Part shown: positions 40,123 to 49,165 of the stretch, in pieces
Layout: each line of letters starts with the position of its first letter
Numbering within the stretch: the stretch's first letter is position 1
Translations under genes and position numbers: made by a program
Assembly: GCA_963825645.1 (NCBI GenBank)
Contig: CAWGTT010000008.1
Location: 186,001-250,000, forward strand
DNA length: 64,000 bases
Direction of reading: 5' to 3'
Source: JADJPO01 sp963825645
Lineage (GTDB): Bacteria; Actinomycetota; Actinomycetes; Actinomycetales; Kineosporiaceae
Notes under the pieces: model-generated
What the model was told of the DNA's origin: nothing
The model's database searches: none
Seen by the model: only the letters and a program-made list of their open reading frames with translations

Positions 40123-41391
40123 CTACGGTCGGCGCTCCTGCATGGCCCACGAGGGTCCGAACTCGCCGAGCCGGGCCAGGAACGGCAACGGGTCGAACAC
40201 CTCGGGTCCCAGCACCCCAGTGCCCGCCCAGAGGCCCTCGGCGAGCAGCTCGAGAGCGATCACCGGATTCACCGCGGTCTGCCACAGCACACACTGGGAC
40301 CCGTACTCGGCCATCGACCAGGCGTTGTCGACCACGTGATAGAGGTACACCTCACGCGGGCGGCCCTCGAACTCCTCGCCCCTGCCCGTACCCGTGACCC
40401 ACAGCCCGGCGCACGTCTTGCCGTGCATCCGCGCCCCCAAGGTGGCCGGGTCGGGCAGGCAAGCGGCGACCACGTCGCGCGGGCTCACCCCGACCCGGCG
40501 CCCCGTCCGGGACCCCTCGCTGCCGTCGTCCAGGTCGACCCCCCGGACGGCGACCGGCTCGGCGCGATCCAGCCCCACCCGGTTCAGGGTGCGCAGCACG
40601 GAGATGAAGTCCTCGCCGAGGCCGTACTTGAAGCTCACCCGCCGGGCCGGCAGCCAGCGGGGCATCAGTAGCACCTCCTCGTGCTCGACGTTCACGCACT
40701 CCACCGGCCCGATCCCCTCGGGGAAGTCGAACACCTCGGGCTCGCTGAACGGCTCGGTGGTGTACCAGCCCCTCTCGGCCTGCCAGATCACCGGCGGGTT
40801 GAGGCACTCCTCGATCGTGGTCCAGATCGAGAAGGACGGCGCGAAGTCGTGGCCGTCGACCCTCAGGTCGGCGCCGTCCCGGGTGCCGAGCTCGTCGATC
40901 TCGCGGAACAGGTGGTCGGCGGCGTATCGGGCGAACACGTCGGACAGCCCCGGCTCGACCCCCATTCCGACCAGCGCCAGACGGCCGGCCGCCTGCCAGG
41001 CCGGCGCGCGGGCGAACTGCTCGTCCCCCAGCTTGACCCCGCACTCGGAGTACGGGTTGCGCGGGTGCGGCCGGGACAGGCTCATCGCCATGTCGAGGTA
41101 GTCCGCCCCAGCGGCCAGAGCGCCTTCGAACACATCCATCACATACCGGGGGTCGACGGCGTTGAGCACGTGGCTGACATCGTGCCGTCGGGCCAGCTCG
41201 GTCACGGAGTCGGCCCGCGAAGCGTCGACGGACGCCGCGACGAACCGGGAGTCATCGGTGGCGGACACCGCGGCCTGCGCCCGACTCAGGTCGTAGTCGG
41301 CGATCACCATGTGGTGGAAGAAGCCCCTGCGCGCCGCGATCTTGGCCACCGCGGCCCCCACCCCGCCGGCACCCACCACCAGTACCCGCAT
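40123..41391 (-). CDS. saccharopine dehydrogenase-like oxidoreductase
   Basis: A 422-residue protein with an N-terminal Rossmann fold (MRVLVVGAGGVGAAVAKIAA, then VIADYDLSRA) and a saccharopine-dehydrogenase C domain (DYLDMAMSLS, LALVGMGVEPGLSDVFARYA). It is like Lys9/carboxynorspermidine-dehydrogenase relatives. Those enzymes act on secondary-amine adducts between an amino acid or polyamine and an oxo acid or aldehyde. In this polyamine gene neighbourhood such a role is attractive but unproved. ATG 41391 has GGAGGG upstream. Confidence 0.85.
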   Translation of the reverse strand: MRVLVVGAGGVGAAVAKIAARRGFFHHMVIADYDLSRAQAAVSATDDSRFVAASVDASRADSVTELARRHDVSHVLNAVDPRYVMDVFEGALAAGADYLDMAMSLSRPHPRNPYSECGVKLGDEQFARAPAWQAAGRLALVGMGVEPGLSDVFARYAADHLFREIDELGTRDGADLRVDGHDFAPSFSIWTTIEECLNPPVIWQAERGWYTTEPFSEPEVFDFPEGIGPVECVNVEHEEVLLMPRWLPARRVSFKYGLGEDFISVLRTLNRVGLDRAEPVAVRGVDLDDGSEGSRTGRRVGVSPRDVVAACLPDPATLGARMHGKTCAGLWVTGTGRGEEFEGRPREVYLYHVVDNAWSMAEYGSQCVLWQTAVNPVIALELLAEGLWAGTGVLGPEVFDPLPFLARLGEFGPSWAMQERRP

Positions 41392-41526
41392 TGCATGTCC
41401 CTCCATGACGCCACGAAACCTGTCGCGATCCTACGAACCGACAAGTGGATCCGTCACGGAATCTGGGAATGACCGTCGAAATCGTGATTAGACCCGCTCG
41501 CCCAGCGCGTCATGATCGGCGAACGA

Positions 41527-41563
41527 GTGAGGACCGGACCCACCGGGTGGGTCCGGTCCTCAC
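41527..41563 (-). terminator. 17-bp perfect hairpin after mmsA
   Basis: Arms 41527-41543 and 41547-41563 are exact inverted repeats (GTGAGGACCGGACCCAC) with a 3-base loop. It starts 17 bases beyond the mmsA stop and lies before the saccharopine-dehydrogenase-like gene. No T tract. Confidence 0.75.
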
Positions 41564-41580
41564 TGTCGCCGCGATCAGGC

Positions 41581-43089
41581 TCAGTGGTGCTGCGGGAAGC
41601 CCAGGTTGATCCCGCCGTGGCTCGGGTCGAGCCAGCGCGAGGTGACGACCTTGCCCCGGGTGAAGAAGTGCACACCCTCCAGGCCGTGGGCGTGGCTGTC
41701 GCCGAACAGCGAGTTCTTCCAGCCGCCGAAGGAGTAGTACGACATCGGCACCGGGATCGGGACGTTGATGCCGACCATGCCCACCTCCACCTCGTACTGG
41801 AAACGCCGGGCAGCGCCGCCGTCGTTGGTGAAGATCGCTGTGCCGTTGCCGTACTGGTTGGAGTTGACCAGTTCCAGTGCCGCCTCGTAGCTGGGCACCC
41901 GGACGACGGACAGCAGCGGACCGAAGATCTCGTCGGTGTAGCAGGACATCTGCGAGGTCACGTCGTCGATCAGCGTGGGGCCGAGGAAGAAGCCGTCACC
42001 GGTGGCGTCGAACGCGGTCTGGCGGCCGTCGACGGCGACCGTGGCGCCCTGCTCGGCACCTGCGTCGATGTAGGAGGCGACCTTGTCCCGGTGCTCACGG
42101 GTGACCAGCGGGCCCATGTCGACGTCGCGGGTGCCGTCACCGGTGCGCAGCCTGGCGATCCGCTCCTTGATCTTGGCGACCAGCTCGTCGCCGACCGGGT
42201 CGACGGCGATCAGCGCCGAGATCGCCATGCAGCGCTCACCGGCCGAGCCGTAGCCGGCGTTCACCGCGGCGTCCGCAGCCAGGTCCAGGTCGGCGTCCGG
42301 CAGGACGATCATGTGGTTCTTCGCCCCCCCGAGAGCCTGCACCCGCTTGCCGTGCTGGGTACCGGTCTCGTAGACGTACCGGGCGATCGGGGTCGACCCC
42401 ACGAAGGAGACCGAGTTGATGTCCGGGTGGCGCAGCACGCGGTCGACCGCCTCCTTGTCGCCGTGGACGACGTTGAGGACTCCCGGTGGCAGCCCGGCGT
42501 CCAGGAAGGCCTGGGCGATCAGGTTGGCCGCCGTCGGGTCCTTCTCGCTGGGCTTGACGATGACGGCGTTGCCGCAGGCGATGGAGACCGGTACGAACCA
42601 CAGCGGCACCATGGAAGGGAAGTTGAACGGGGAGATCACCGCGGTCACGCCGAGGGGCTGACGGATCGAGTAGACGTCGACGCCCGTCGAGACGCCCTCG
42701 CTGAAGCCACCCTTGAGCACCTGCGGGATGCCGCAGGCGAACTCGACCACCTCGATGCCCCGCTGCAGCTCCCCCTCGGCGTCGGAGAGTACCTTGCCGT
42801 GCTCGGAGGTGATCACCGCCGCGATCTCCGCCCGACGCTGGCCGAGCAGCTCGCGGGTGGCGAACATGACCTTCTGCCGGGTGGACAGAGAGGACGTGCG
42901 CCACGCGGCGGCCGCACTGACCGCGGAGGCCACGACCTGGTCGACATCAGCGGTGCTGGCCAGGCGCACCTGCGCCTGCTGTTCGCCGGTGGCCGGGTTG
43001 AAGACGGGCCCGGTGCGCTCGCTGGAGCCGGCGAACGGTTTGCCGTCGACGAAGTGGACGATCTCGCGCAGGGGGGTGGTGGAAGTCAT
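41581..43089 (-). CDS. mmsA: CoA-acylating methylmalonate-semialdehyde dehydrogenase
   Basis: A 502-residue MmsA/IolA-type enzyme that turns methylmalonate or malonate semialdehyde plus CoA into propionyl- or acetyl-CoA. Catalytic Cys287 is in SAGERCMAIS, and the usual ALDH general-base Glu is replaced in LGGAKNHM, as is typical of this CoA-dependent class. ISPFNFPSMVPLWFVPVSIA is also diagnostic. ATG 43089. In this cluster malonate semialdehyde could come from beta-alanine by transamination, linking diaminopropane to acetyl-CoA (inference). The upstream 80 bases contain AGACA-TTC-TGTCT at 43123-43135. Confidence 0.93.
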   Translation of the reverse strand: MTSTTPLREIVHFVDGKPFAGSSERTGPVFNPATGEQQAQVRLASTADVDQVVASAVSAAAAWRTSSLSTRQKVMFATRELLGQRRAEIAAVITSEHGKVLSDAEGELQRGIEVVEFACGIPQVLKGGFSEGVSTGVDVYSIRQPLGVTAVISPFNFPSMVPLWFVPVSIACGNAVIVKPSEKDPTAANLIAQAFLDAGLPPGVLNVVHGDKEAVDRVLRHPDINSVSFVGSTPIARYVYETGTQHGKRVQALGGAKNHMIVLPDADLDLAADAAVNAGYGSAGERCMAISALIAVDPVGDELVAKIKERIARLRTGDGTRDVDMGPLVTREHRDKVASYIDAGAEQGATVAVDGRQTAFDATGDGFFLGPTLIDDVTSQMSCYTDEIFGPLLSVVRVPSYEAALELVNSNQYGNGTAIFTNDGGAARRFQYEVEVGMVGINVPIPVPMSYYSFGGWKNSLFGDSHAHGLEGVHFFTRGKVVTSRWLDPSHGGINLGFPQHH

Positions 43090-43122
43090 GCCTCTAGTGT
43101 GCCCGTTCCATTCGATTTGTAA

Positions 43123-43135
43123 AGACATTCTGTCT
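43123..43135. promoter_or_regulatory. 13-bp palindrome upstream of mmsA
   Basis: AGACA TTC TGTCT is a perfect inverted repeat in a locally AT-rich stretch 34-46 bases before the mmsA ATG. It is a candidate operator or part of the promoter; nothing else supports it. Confidence 0.35.
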
Positions 43136-43169
43136 AGGGTCTTGCTCTCGTGGTGCCGCTCGATCGGCG

Positions 43170-44669
43170 TCAGGAGTCGAAACCCAGGCCCAGTCGGTCT
43201 AGGCCGCGCAACCAGAGGTTCCGCCGCCCGCCCCGCGCATCGGCTCCGGCGATGCTGCGCCGCGTCAGCTGGATCCCCGCCCAACGCAGCGGCTCCGGCG
43301 GGAACGGCAGCGGCTTGGACCGAACCATCTCCAACCGGGTCCGCGCGGTGTCCACCTTCTCCAGCAGGTCGAGGGCGACCTCAGCGCCGAACCGGCTGGC
43401 CCCCACCCCCAGCCCCGTGTATCCCTGCACTGCACAGACCTTGTCGTTGAAGGCGCGTTGCCAGTACGCGGTGAACCGGGTGCACGTGTCGATGGCGCCG
43501 CCCCAGGCATGCCCGAACCGCACGCCCGCCAGCTGCGGGAACGTGGCGAAGAAGTGCTCTGCCAGCAGGCGTTCGGTCTGCTGACTGCGCGAGCGCCGCG
43601 CCGCCAGGTCACCACCGAAGTGGTATAGGGCGTCATAGCCCCCCCAGACGATCCGGCCCTCGGCCGTGAGCCGGTAGTAGTGGAACTGGTTGCCGGCGTC
43701 GCTGACCCCCTCCCCCCCGGCCCAGCCCAGCGACCGCCGCTGCGTCGCCGACAGCGGCTCGGTCGCCAGCACGTGGTCCCAGACCGGAACGATGTACGGC
43801 CGGACCCGGTGCAGCGGCGAGGGAAAGGCGTTCGTGGCCAGCAGCACTTTGCGCGCCCGGACGGTCGTGGTCACCTGCTCCTGCGATTCGGCGGCTTCGC
43901 TGACCACCTCCAGGCGCACCCGGTCACCCTCGTCGGCCAGGGAGAGGACCCGGCTGCGCTCGTGGATCCTCACCCCACCTCGCTCGGCCACCTCGGCCAG
44001 GCCCCAGACCAGACCCGCCGGGTTGAGCACCGCGCTCCCACGCCGGTCACGCAGCCCTCCCAGGTAGGTCGGGGAGTCGAGCAGCGCCCGGGTCTGGGCG
44101 GCGTCCAGCAACTCCAGCTCCTCGCCCACCTCGGCGGCCCGGGTGTGCAGGTCGGCGAGCTCGGCCAGCTGCCATGGCTCGACGGCCACGGTCAGCTCAC
44201 CGGAGCGGACGAAGTCGCAGTCGATCCCGAAGCGGTCGACGGTGTCCTCGATCGCGTCGAGGTTCTCGGCACCCATTCGTTGCAGTGTGGCCATCTCCCG
44301 CGGCCAGCGCGCGAGCCCGTTGGCCAGGCCGTGCGTCAGGCTGGCCGAGCAGAACCCGCCGTTGCGCCCGCTCGCCGCCCAGCCCAGGTCGGCGCCCTCG
44401 AGCAGCACCGTCGTCCAGGCCGGGAACTGCTCGCCGGCCAGCAGCGCCGCCCACAACCCGGTCAGACCACCGCCGACGATCGCCAGGTCGACCTGCTGGG
44501 CATCCTCGAGCGGGTCCCGCCGACGGGGCGCGAGCTCGGTGTCCAGCCACAGGGGTGTGCCTCGGACACCCTCCAGAGCATGAGCAGCCGCCTCGGCCAC
44601 CCCTGCCGGCATAGCGGCGCGGCTCGCCGAGCCACCGACCCCGGCGCGTGCCTGGACGTCGTTGACCAC
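43170..44669 (-). CDS. FAD-dependent amine/amino-acid oxidase (DAO family)
   Basis: A 499-residue flavoprotein of the glycine/D-amino acid oxidase (DAO) family. FAD loop VDLAIVGGGLTGLWAALLAG, then LGWAASGRNGGFCSASLTHG, and a C-terminal FAD site VQGYTGLGVGASRFGAEVAL. The ASGRNGG motif and context resemble gamma-glutamylputrescine oxidase PuuB. It follows the PotC gene by 24 bases and so is probably transcribed with the transporter. GTG 44669 has GGGAGG eight bases upstream; GTG 44678 would overlap that site. The substrate is inferred to be a polyamine derivative. Confidence 0.85.
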   Translation of the reverse strand: MVNDVQARAGVGGSASRAAMPAGVAEAAAHALEGVRGTPLWLDTELAPRRRDPLEDAQQVDLAIVGGGLTGLWAALLAGEQFPAWTTVLLEGADLGWAASGRNGGFCSASLTHGLANGLARWPREMATLQRMGAENLDAIEDTVDRFGIDCDFVRSGELTVAVEPWQLAELADLHTRAAEVGEELELLDAAQTRALLDSPTYLGGLRDRRGSAVLNPAGLVWGLAEVAERGGVRIHERSRVLSLADEGDRVRLEVVSEAAESQEQVTTTVRARKVLLATNAFPSPLHRVRPYIVPVWDHVLATEPLSATQRRSLGWAGGEGVSDAGNQFHYYRLTAEGRIVWGGYDALYHFGGDLAARRSRSQQTERLLAEHFFATFPQLAGVRFGHAWGGAIDTCTRFTAYWQRAFNDKVCAVQGYTGLGVGASRFGAEVALDLLEKVDTARTRLEMVRSKPLPFPPEPLRWAGIQLTRRSIAGADARGGRRNLWLRGLDRLGLGFDS

Positions 44670-44693
44670 TTTCGGCACCTCCCGAACGCGCGC

Positions 44694-45497
44694 TCAACCC
44701 TTCGGAGTACGCCGCGCGCGGAGAAACTCTCCCACCAGGACGACGACCATGGCCAGGAAGAACATCGCGGCACCGATCACGTACGCCTGGGCCGGGATCC
44801 CCCGGGCTGCGGCGACGTAGACGAACTTCGGGAAAGTGGTGACCGCTCCGGAGTTGAAGTTGGTGATGATGAAGTCGTCGAAGGAGAGGCTGAACGCCAG
44901 CAGCGCCGCCCCGCCGATCCCCGGTGCGACCAGCGGGAAGGTGACCCGGCGGAACGTCTGGACCTCACTGGCGTACAGGTCCATGGCGGCCTGCTCGAGG
45001 CGTGGGTCGAGGCTGGCGATCCGCGCCTTCACGGCGACGACGACGAAGCTGATGCTGAACATCACGTGAGCGATCACGATGGTCCAGAACCCGCGCTCGA
45101 CACCGAGGTTGAGGAACAGGGTGAGCAGGGCGGCTGCCAGCACCACCTCAGGGGTGGCCATCGGCAGGAAGATCAGCAGGTTGGTCGCCCGGCGACCGCG
45201 GAACCGGTGCCGGGTGAGGGCGAAGGCGATCATCGTGCCGAGGACGGTCGCCGCGACCGTGGAGATCAGACCGATCTTCAAACTGTTGGCCAGGGCGGGG
45301 CAGACCTCGGGGGCGCCGCACGGGTCACGCCAGTTGTCGACGGTGAACCCGCGCCAGACGATGTTGGTCCGGCCGCCGTCGTTGAACGAGAAGACGGTCA
45401 CGTAGGCGATCGGCAGGAAGATGTACGCGAAGGCGAAGACGGCGTAGATCCGCAGCGCGTTGTCACCGAGCCAGCGGCGCAGCCGGTGCAGGGTCAT
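44694..45497 (-). CDS. potC: spermidine/putrescine ABC transporter permease, PotC type
   Basis: A 267-residue inner-membrane permease with six predicted helices. The EAA loop is in QAAMDLYASEVQTFRRVTFP, followed by LVAPGIGGAALLAFSLSFDD; FDDFIITNFNSG is typical of PotC. ATG 45497 overlaps the PotB-type stop by 4 bases. Longer in-frame sequence to 46571 runs through PotB and is not coding. Imports polyamines with the neighbouring subunits. Confidence 0.92.
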   Translation of the reverse strand: MTLHRLRRWLGDNALRIYAVFAFAYIFLPIAYVTVFSFNDGGRTNIVWRGFTVDNWRDPCGAPEVCPALANSLKIGLISTVAATVLGTMIAFALTRHRFRGRRATNLLIFLPMATPEVVLAAALLTLFLNLGVERGFWTIVIAHVMFSISFVVVAVKARIASLDPRLEQAAMDLYASEVQTFRRVTFPLVAPGIGGAALLAFSLSFDDFIITNFNSGAVTTFPKFVYVAAARGIPAQAYVIGAAMFFLAMVVVLVGEFLRARRTPKG

Positions 45498-46411
45498 ACC
45501 AGCTCCTCCGTCCCCGCCCGGCGGACGTACAGGAAGACCACCACCAGAATGGTCCCCATCAGGATGAACGACAGTGCCGAGGCGATCGGGTAGTCCACCA
45601 CCCGGAAGAACCGGGAGTCGATGACGTTGCCGAGCATCGTGGTGCCCCGGTTTCCGAGCAGCTGAGCGTTGACGTAGTCCCCGGCTGCGGGGATGAACGT
45701 CAGCAGGGTGCCCGAGACGATGCCGGGCATCGAGAGCGGAAGGGTCACCTTGCGCAGCACCGTGAACGCGTTGCCGTACAGGTCGGCCCCGGCCTCGAGC
45801 AGGCGCGGGTCGATCCGCTCGATGCTGGCGTAGAGCGGCAGGATCATGAAGGGCAGGAAGTTGTAGGTCAGGCCGGCCACCACCGCCACCGGGCTCGCGG
45901 TCAGCGCCACCCCCTCGGGGACGATGTGCAGCGTCTTCAGCACCGGCACGACGAACCCCTCGTCGGCCAGGATCTGACGCCAGGCGATGGTGCGGAGCAG
46001 GAAGCTGGTGAAGAAGGGTGCCACCACGAGCACGAGCAGCAGGTTGCGCCACCTCCCCGCCTTGAACGCGATGGCGTAGGCGAGCGGGTAGCCGATCAGG
46101 AAGGCCAACGCCGTCGCGATCCCGGCGTAGAGGAACGAGCGGACGAACTGCGGACCGTACTCGCTGAACGCCTCGGCGTAGTTGGCGATGTCGAAGGCGG
46201 GGACGTACTCGCCGAGACGGCCGCTGGGGGCCGGTTCGTATAGGGAGGTCGCCAGAACGAACAGCAGCGGCAACCCAAAGAACACGGCCAGCCAGAGCAT
46301 TCCCGGCGCCAGCAACAGGTACGGCGTCGCGCGTCGTCCTGGAGGGGCCTCGTCCGGGGCCCCCGTACCGGACGCCGCAGGTTCGGCCGTACCGAGCGTG
46401 ACGTGCGCCAT
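45494..46411 (-). CDS. potB: spermidine/putrescine ABC transporter permease, PotB type
   Basis: A 305-residue permease with six membrane helices. After a 25-residue hydrophilic N-terminus come PYLLLAPGMLWLAVFFGLPL and RTIAWRQILADEG (a PotB hallmark); the EAA loop is in EAGADLYGNAFTVLRKVTLP, followed by LSMPGIVSGTLLTFIPAAGD. It overlaps potC by 4 bases and follows potA by 9 bases. Confidence 0.93.
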   Translation of the reverse strand: MAHVTLGTAEPAASGTGAPDEAPPGRRATPYLLLAPGMLWLAVFFGLPLLFVLATSLYEPAPSGRLGEYVPAFDIANYAEAFSEYGPQFVRSFLYAGIATALAFLIGYPLAYAIAFKAGRWRNLLLVLVVAPFFTSFLLRTIAWRQILADEGFVVPVLKTLHIVPEGVALTASPVAVVAGLTYNFLPFMILPLYASIERIDPRLLEAGADLYGNAFTVLRKVTLPLSMPGIVSGTLLTFIPAAGDYVNAQLLGNRGTTMLGNVIDSRFFRVVDYPIASALSFILMGTILVVVFLYVRRAGTEELV

Positions 46412-46420
46412 CCCGCCCCC

Positions 46421-47563
46421 TCAGCCGGCCGCTGAGACGGACACGTCGGTCGGGTCGCTCGCCAGGCCGAAGGTGTGCCCCCGTTCCCAGACCAGGTCGA
46501 CGGCGGCGCCGGCCGGGAAGCGTTGACCGACACCGGTGTTCTGCGCGAAGACCATCAGCTCCTGGGTCCAAGGCATCTGGACCAGGTACTGCGTGGAGAC
46601 CCCGGAGAAGCTCGCATCGACGATGGTGCCTCCGGTGAGGCGGTTCAGACCGTCCTCACCCTCACCCGGGTGCACCAGGTGGATCTTCTCCGGCCGGACG
46701 CCCAGCAGGAACGAGGTGCTCTCATCGGCCAGACGGCCTGGTGGCACCGCCACTTTCTGGCCGTGGCAGTCGGCCTGCACGACGTCGCCGTCCGCCGCAC
46801 CCCGCCGGGCCTCGATCAGGTTGGACTGGCCCAGGAAGTTCGCCACGAACGCCGTGCGCGGGGACTCGTAGAGGTCGACCGGGGCGCCGAGCTGTTCGAT
46901 CACCCCCTTGTTCATCACAGCGACCGTGTCGGCCATCGTCATGGCCTCCTCCTGGTCGTGGGTGACGTGGACGAAGGTGATGCCGACCTCGTCCTGGATG
47001 CGCTTGAGCTCGACCTGCATCTGCCGGCGCAGCTTCAGATCGAGGGCACCGAGCGGCTCGTCCAGCAGCAGCACCTGCGGCCGGTTGACGATCGCCCGAG
47101 CCAGGGCGATCCGCTGCTGCTGCCCACCGGACAGCTGCGGCGGCTTGCGCCGGGCGAGGTGCGGAAGCTCGACCAGCTCAAGCGCCTCGTTCACCTTGGC
47201 CGCGACGTCGGGCGCCTTGCGCCGTCGCAGCCCGAAGGCCACGTTCTCGAAGATGTCCAGGTGCGGGAACAACGCATAGCTCTGGAAGACCGTGTTCACC
47301 GGTCGCTGGTAGGGGCGCAGGTGGGTGATGTCCAGATCGCCCAGGTGGATGGTTCCAGAGGTGGGCTCCTCCAGGCCGGCGATCATGCGCAGGGTGGTCG
47401 TCTTGCCACACCCGGATGGACCCAGGAGAGCGAAGAACGATCCCCTCGGGATGGTCAGCTCCACGTCGTCCACCGCCACAAAGGGCCCGAACCTCTTGAC
47501 GACGCCGTCCAGGCGCAGGTCTCCGGAGTCCTGTTCGCTGGCAGCGCCGGATCCCGCGGCCAT
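46421..47563 (-). CDS. potA: polyamine ABC transporter ATP-binding protein
   Basis: A 380-residue ABC ATPase. Walker A GPSGCGKTT at residues 48-56, signature LSGGQQQRIALARAI, Walker B VLLLDEPLGALD and the His switch THDQEEAMTMAD. A C-terminal TOBE domain (about residues 290-375) is present, as in PotA/carbohydrate-type importers. Its ATG overlaps the stop of the binding-protein gene by one base. It energises PotB/PotC import. Confidence 0.95.
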   Translation of the reverse strand: MAAGSGAASEQDSGDLRLDGVVKRFGPFVAVDDVELTIPRGSFFALLGPSGCGKTTTLRMIAGLEEPTSGTIHLGDLDITHLRPYQRPVNTVFQSYALFPHLDIFENVAFGLRRRKAPDVAAKVNEALELVELPHLARRKPPQLSGGQQQRIALARAIVNRPQVLLLDEPLGALDLKLRRQMQVELKRIQDEVGITFVHVTHDQEEAMTMADTVAVMNKGVIEQLGAPVDLYESPRTAFVANFLGQSNLIEARRGAADGDVVQADCHGQKVAVPPGRLADESTSFLLGVRPEKIHLVHPGEGEDGLNRLTGGTIVDASFSGVSTQYLVQMPWTQELMVFAQNTGVGQRFPAGAAVDLVWERGHTFGLASDPTDVSVSAAG

Positions 47564-48858
47564 CAGACCCCCAGCACCTTCTGAAAGGCGGTGGTGAACT
47601 CGCGCTCGGTGGCGTCGTCGAGAGCGGCGAACGACGTCACCTTGGCCAGGTCCTCAGCCGTCGGGAAGATGAACGGGCTGGTGGCGACCAGCTCGTCGAC
47701 GCCGGGCAGCTTGAGGATCGCCTCCTTGGCGCCCGTGACCGGGCAGATGTAGTTCACATACGCGGCCACCTCGGCGGCGATCGCCGGGTCGTAGTAGAAG
47801 TTGATCAGCTTCTCCGCGTTGGCCTTGTGCGGCGAGCCGATCGGCACCATGAGGTTGTCGCTCCACAGGGTCCCGCCGGACTCGGGGACGGCGAACCCGA
47901 AGTTGGCCTGGCCGTTCTCGAAGGAGAGCTGGAACATGTCACCGGACCAGCCGATCACCGCCACGGCGTCCTTGCTGACCAGATCCTCCTTGTAGGAGTT
48001 GCCCTTGACCTGGCGGATCTGGCCTCCCGCGAGCTGCTTCTCGAGCACCGCCAGGGCGTTCTGCCACTGCTCGGACGTCGGCGTCGTGGCGATGTCGACC
48101 CCTTGGGACAGCAGGATCAGCCCGACCGTGTCGCGCATCTCCGAGAGCACCTCGACGCGCCCCTTCAGCCGGGGGTCCCACAGCTCGTCGAGGGTCTTCA
48201 GCTCGGTCTTGCCCGTGAGCTTCTTCAGCTCGCCGACGTTCCAGCCCAGCCCCGCGTAGCCGGACTGCCAGGTGTAGGAGTAGTCGCGGTTCGGGTCCCA
48301 GCCGATGTTCTCGCCCGTGAGGTTGTCCAGGATGTTGGCCCCGTTGGGGATGTTCGCCTGGTCGAGCTTCTGCACCCAGCCAGCCTTCACCAGACGCGCT
48401 GCCATCCAATCCGTCAGGGTGATGATGTCCTTGCCGATGTCCTGCCCCTGGCGCAGCTGGGCCTGGACCTTGCCGTAGTAGGTCTCGTTGTCGTCGATGT
48501 CCTCGGCGTAGGTCGCCGTAAGCCCGGTCTCGGCCTCGAACTTCTTCAGGGTCGGGTAGGTCTTGGTGGCCTCGTCGTAGTCGAGGTAGAGGGTCCAGTT
48601 GGCCCAGTTCACGACCTTCTCGCTGGCCGAGCGGTCGGTAGCCGCCTGCGGACCGGGACCGGCCGAGGCCCCCGCGTCGCTACCGGAATCGGTCGAGGAC
48701 GACGTGCCGCAGGCGCTCAGGGCGCCGGCGATGCCGAGGGCTCCGGCGCCGCCGAGCACCGAACGACGGGACAGTCTGCCGGCCCGCATGGCACGCAGTA
48801 CCGCCTCCGCTTCGGGAGAGATCCGGCCACCGGAGAGCCGGCGCGAGAGGTTGGCCAT
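47563..48858 (-). CDS. potD: polyamine-binding lipoprotein, PotD/PotF type
   Basis: A 431-residue periplasmic-type solute-binding protein. The N-terminus has a long n-region with RR at 31-32 (LSRRSVLGGAGALG) and a lipobox ALSAC with Cys50, so Tat export followed by lipid anchoring is likely. The mature part shows VVNWANWTLYLDYDEATKTY, FEAETGLTATYAEDIDDNET and AYVNYICPVTGAKEAILKLP, as in spermidine/putrescine-binding proteins. ATG 48858 has GGAAGGAG nine bases upstream. It is the first gene of the potDABC-oxidase run. Confidence 0.93.
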   Translation of the reverse strand: MANLSRRLSGGRISPEAEAVLRAMRAGRLSRRSVLGGAGALGIAGALSACGTSSSTDSGSDAGASAGPGPQAATDRSASEKVVNWANWTLYLDYDEATKTYPTLKKFEAETGLTATYAEDIDDNETYYGKVQAQLRQGQDIGKDIITLTDWMAARLVKAGWVQKLDQANIPNGANILDNLTGENIGWDPNRDYSYTWQSGYAGLGWNVGELKKLTGKTELKTLDELWDPRLKGRVEVLSEMRDTVGLILLSQGVDIATTPTSEQWQNALAVLEKQLAGGQIRQVKGNSYKEDLVSKDAVAVIGWSGDMFQLSFENGQANFGFAVPESGGTLWSDNLMVPIGSPHKANAEKLINFYYDPAIAAEVAAYVNYICPVTGAKEAILKLPGVDELVATSPFIFPTAEDLAKVTSFAALDDATEREFTTAFQKVLGV

Positions 48859-49165
48859 CGAGATGGCTCCTTCCTGCAGTCTGCGTGTCACCTGTGATTG
48901 CACGAGGTAGCCGGTCTGGTGGGCCCGCACCTCAGGATGGTGACACGGGCGTCCGTGCAGTACAACAAATCAGCAGCGATTTCCGTGGTAGATCGTCGAT
49001 GCAGCAATGGAATCGTTACAGCGGGCCTGGTGTTGCTGAGGTATCCGCCGTGCTCGACCGGAGACAGGGTGGGCGCAACCCAGCCCTCAACCGGCCCGCT
49101 GCGGACGGGAGTGCACACGGTTGGTCACTCTAAGTGTTCATACCGACACGACGGTCCCCGAGACC
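48859..49165. other. 307-base gap holding the pot operon promoter region
   Basis: No credible gene. It lies between the leftward aminobutyraldehyde dehydrogenase and the leftward pot operon. AAATC-AGCAGC-GATTT (48967-48982) is a small inverted repeat about 110 bases before potD that could be an operator. A clear terminator for the dehydrogenase is not seen; CCCG/CGGG pairs around 49095-49110 are weak. Confidence 0.4.
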
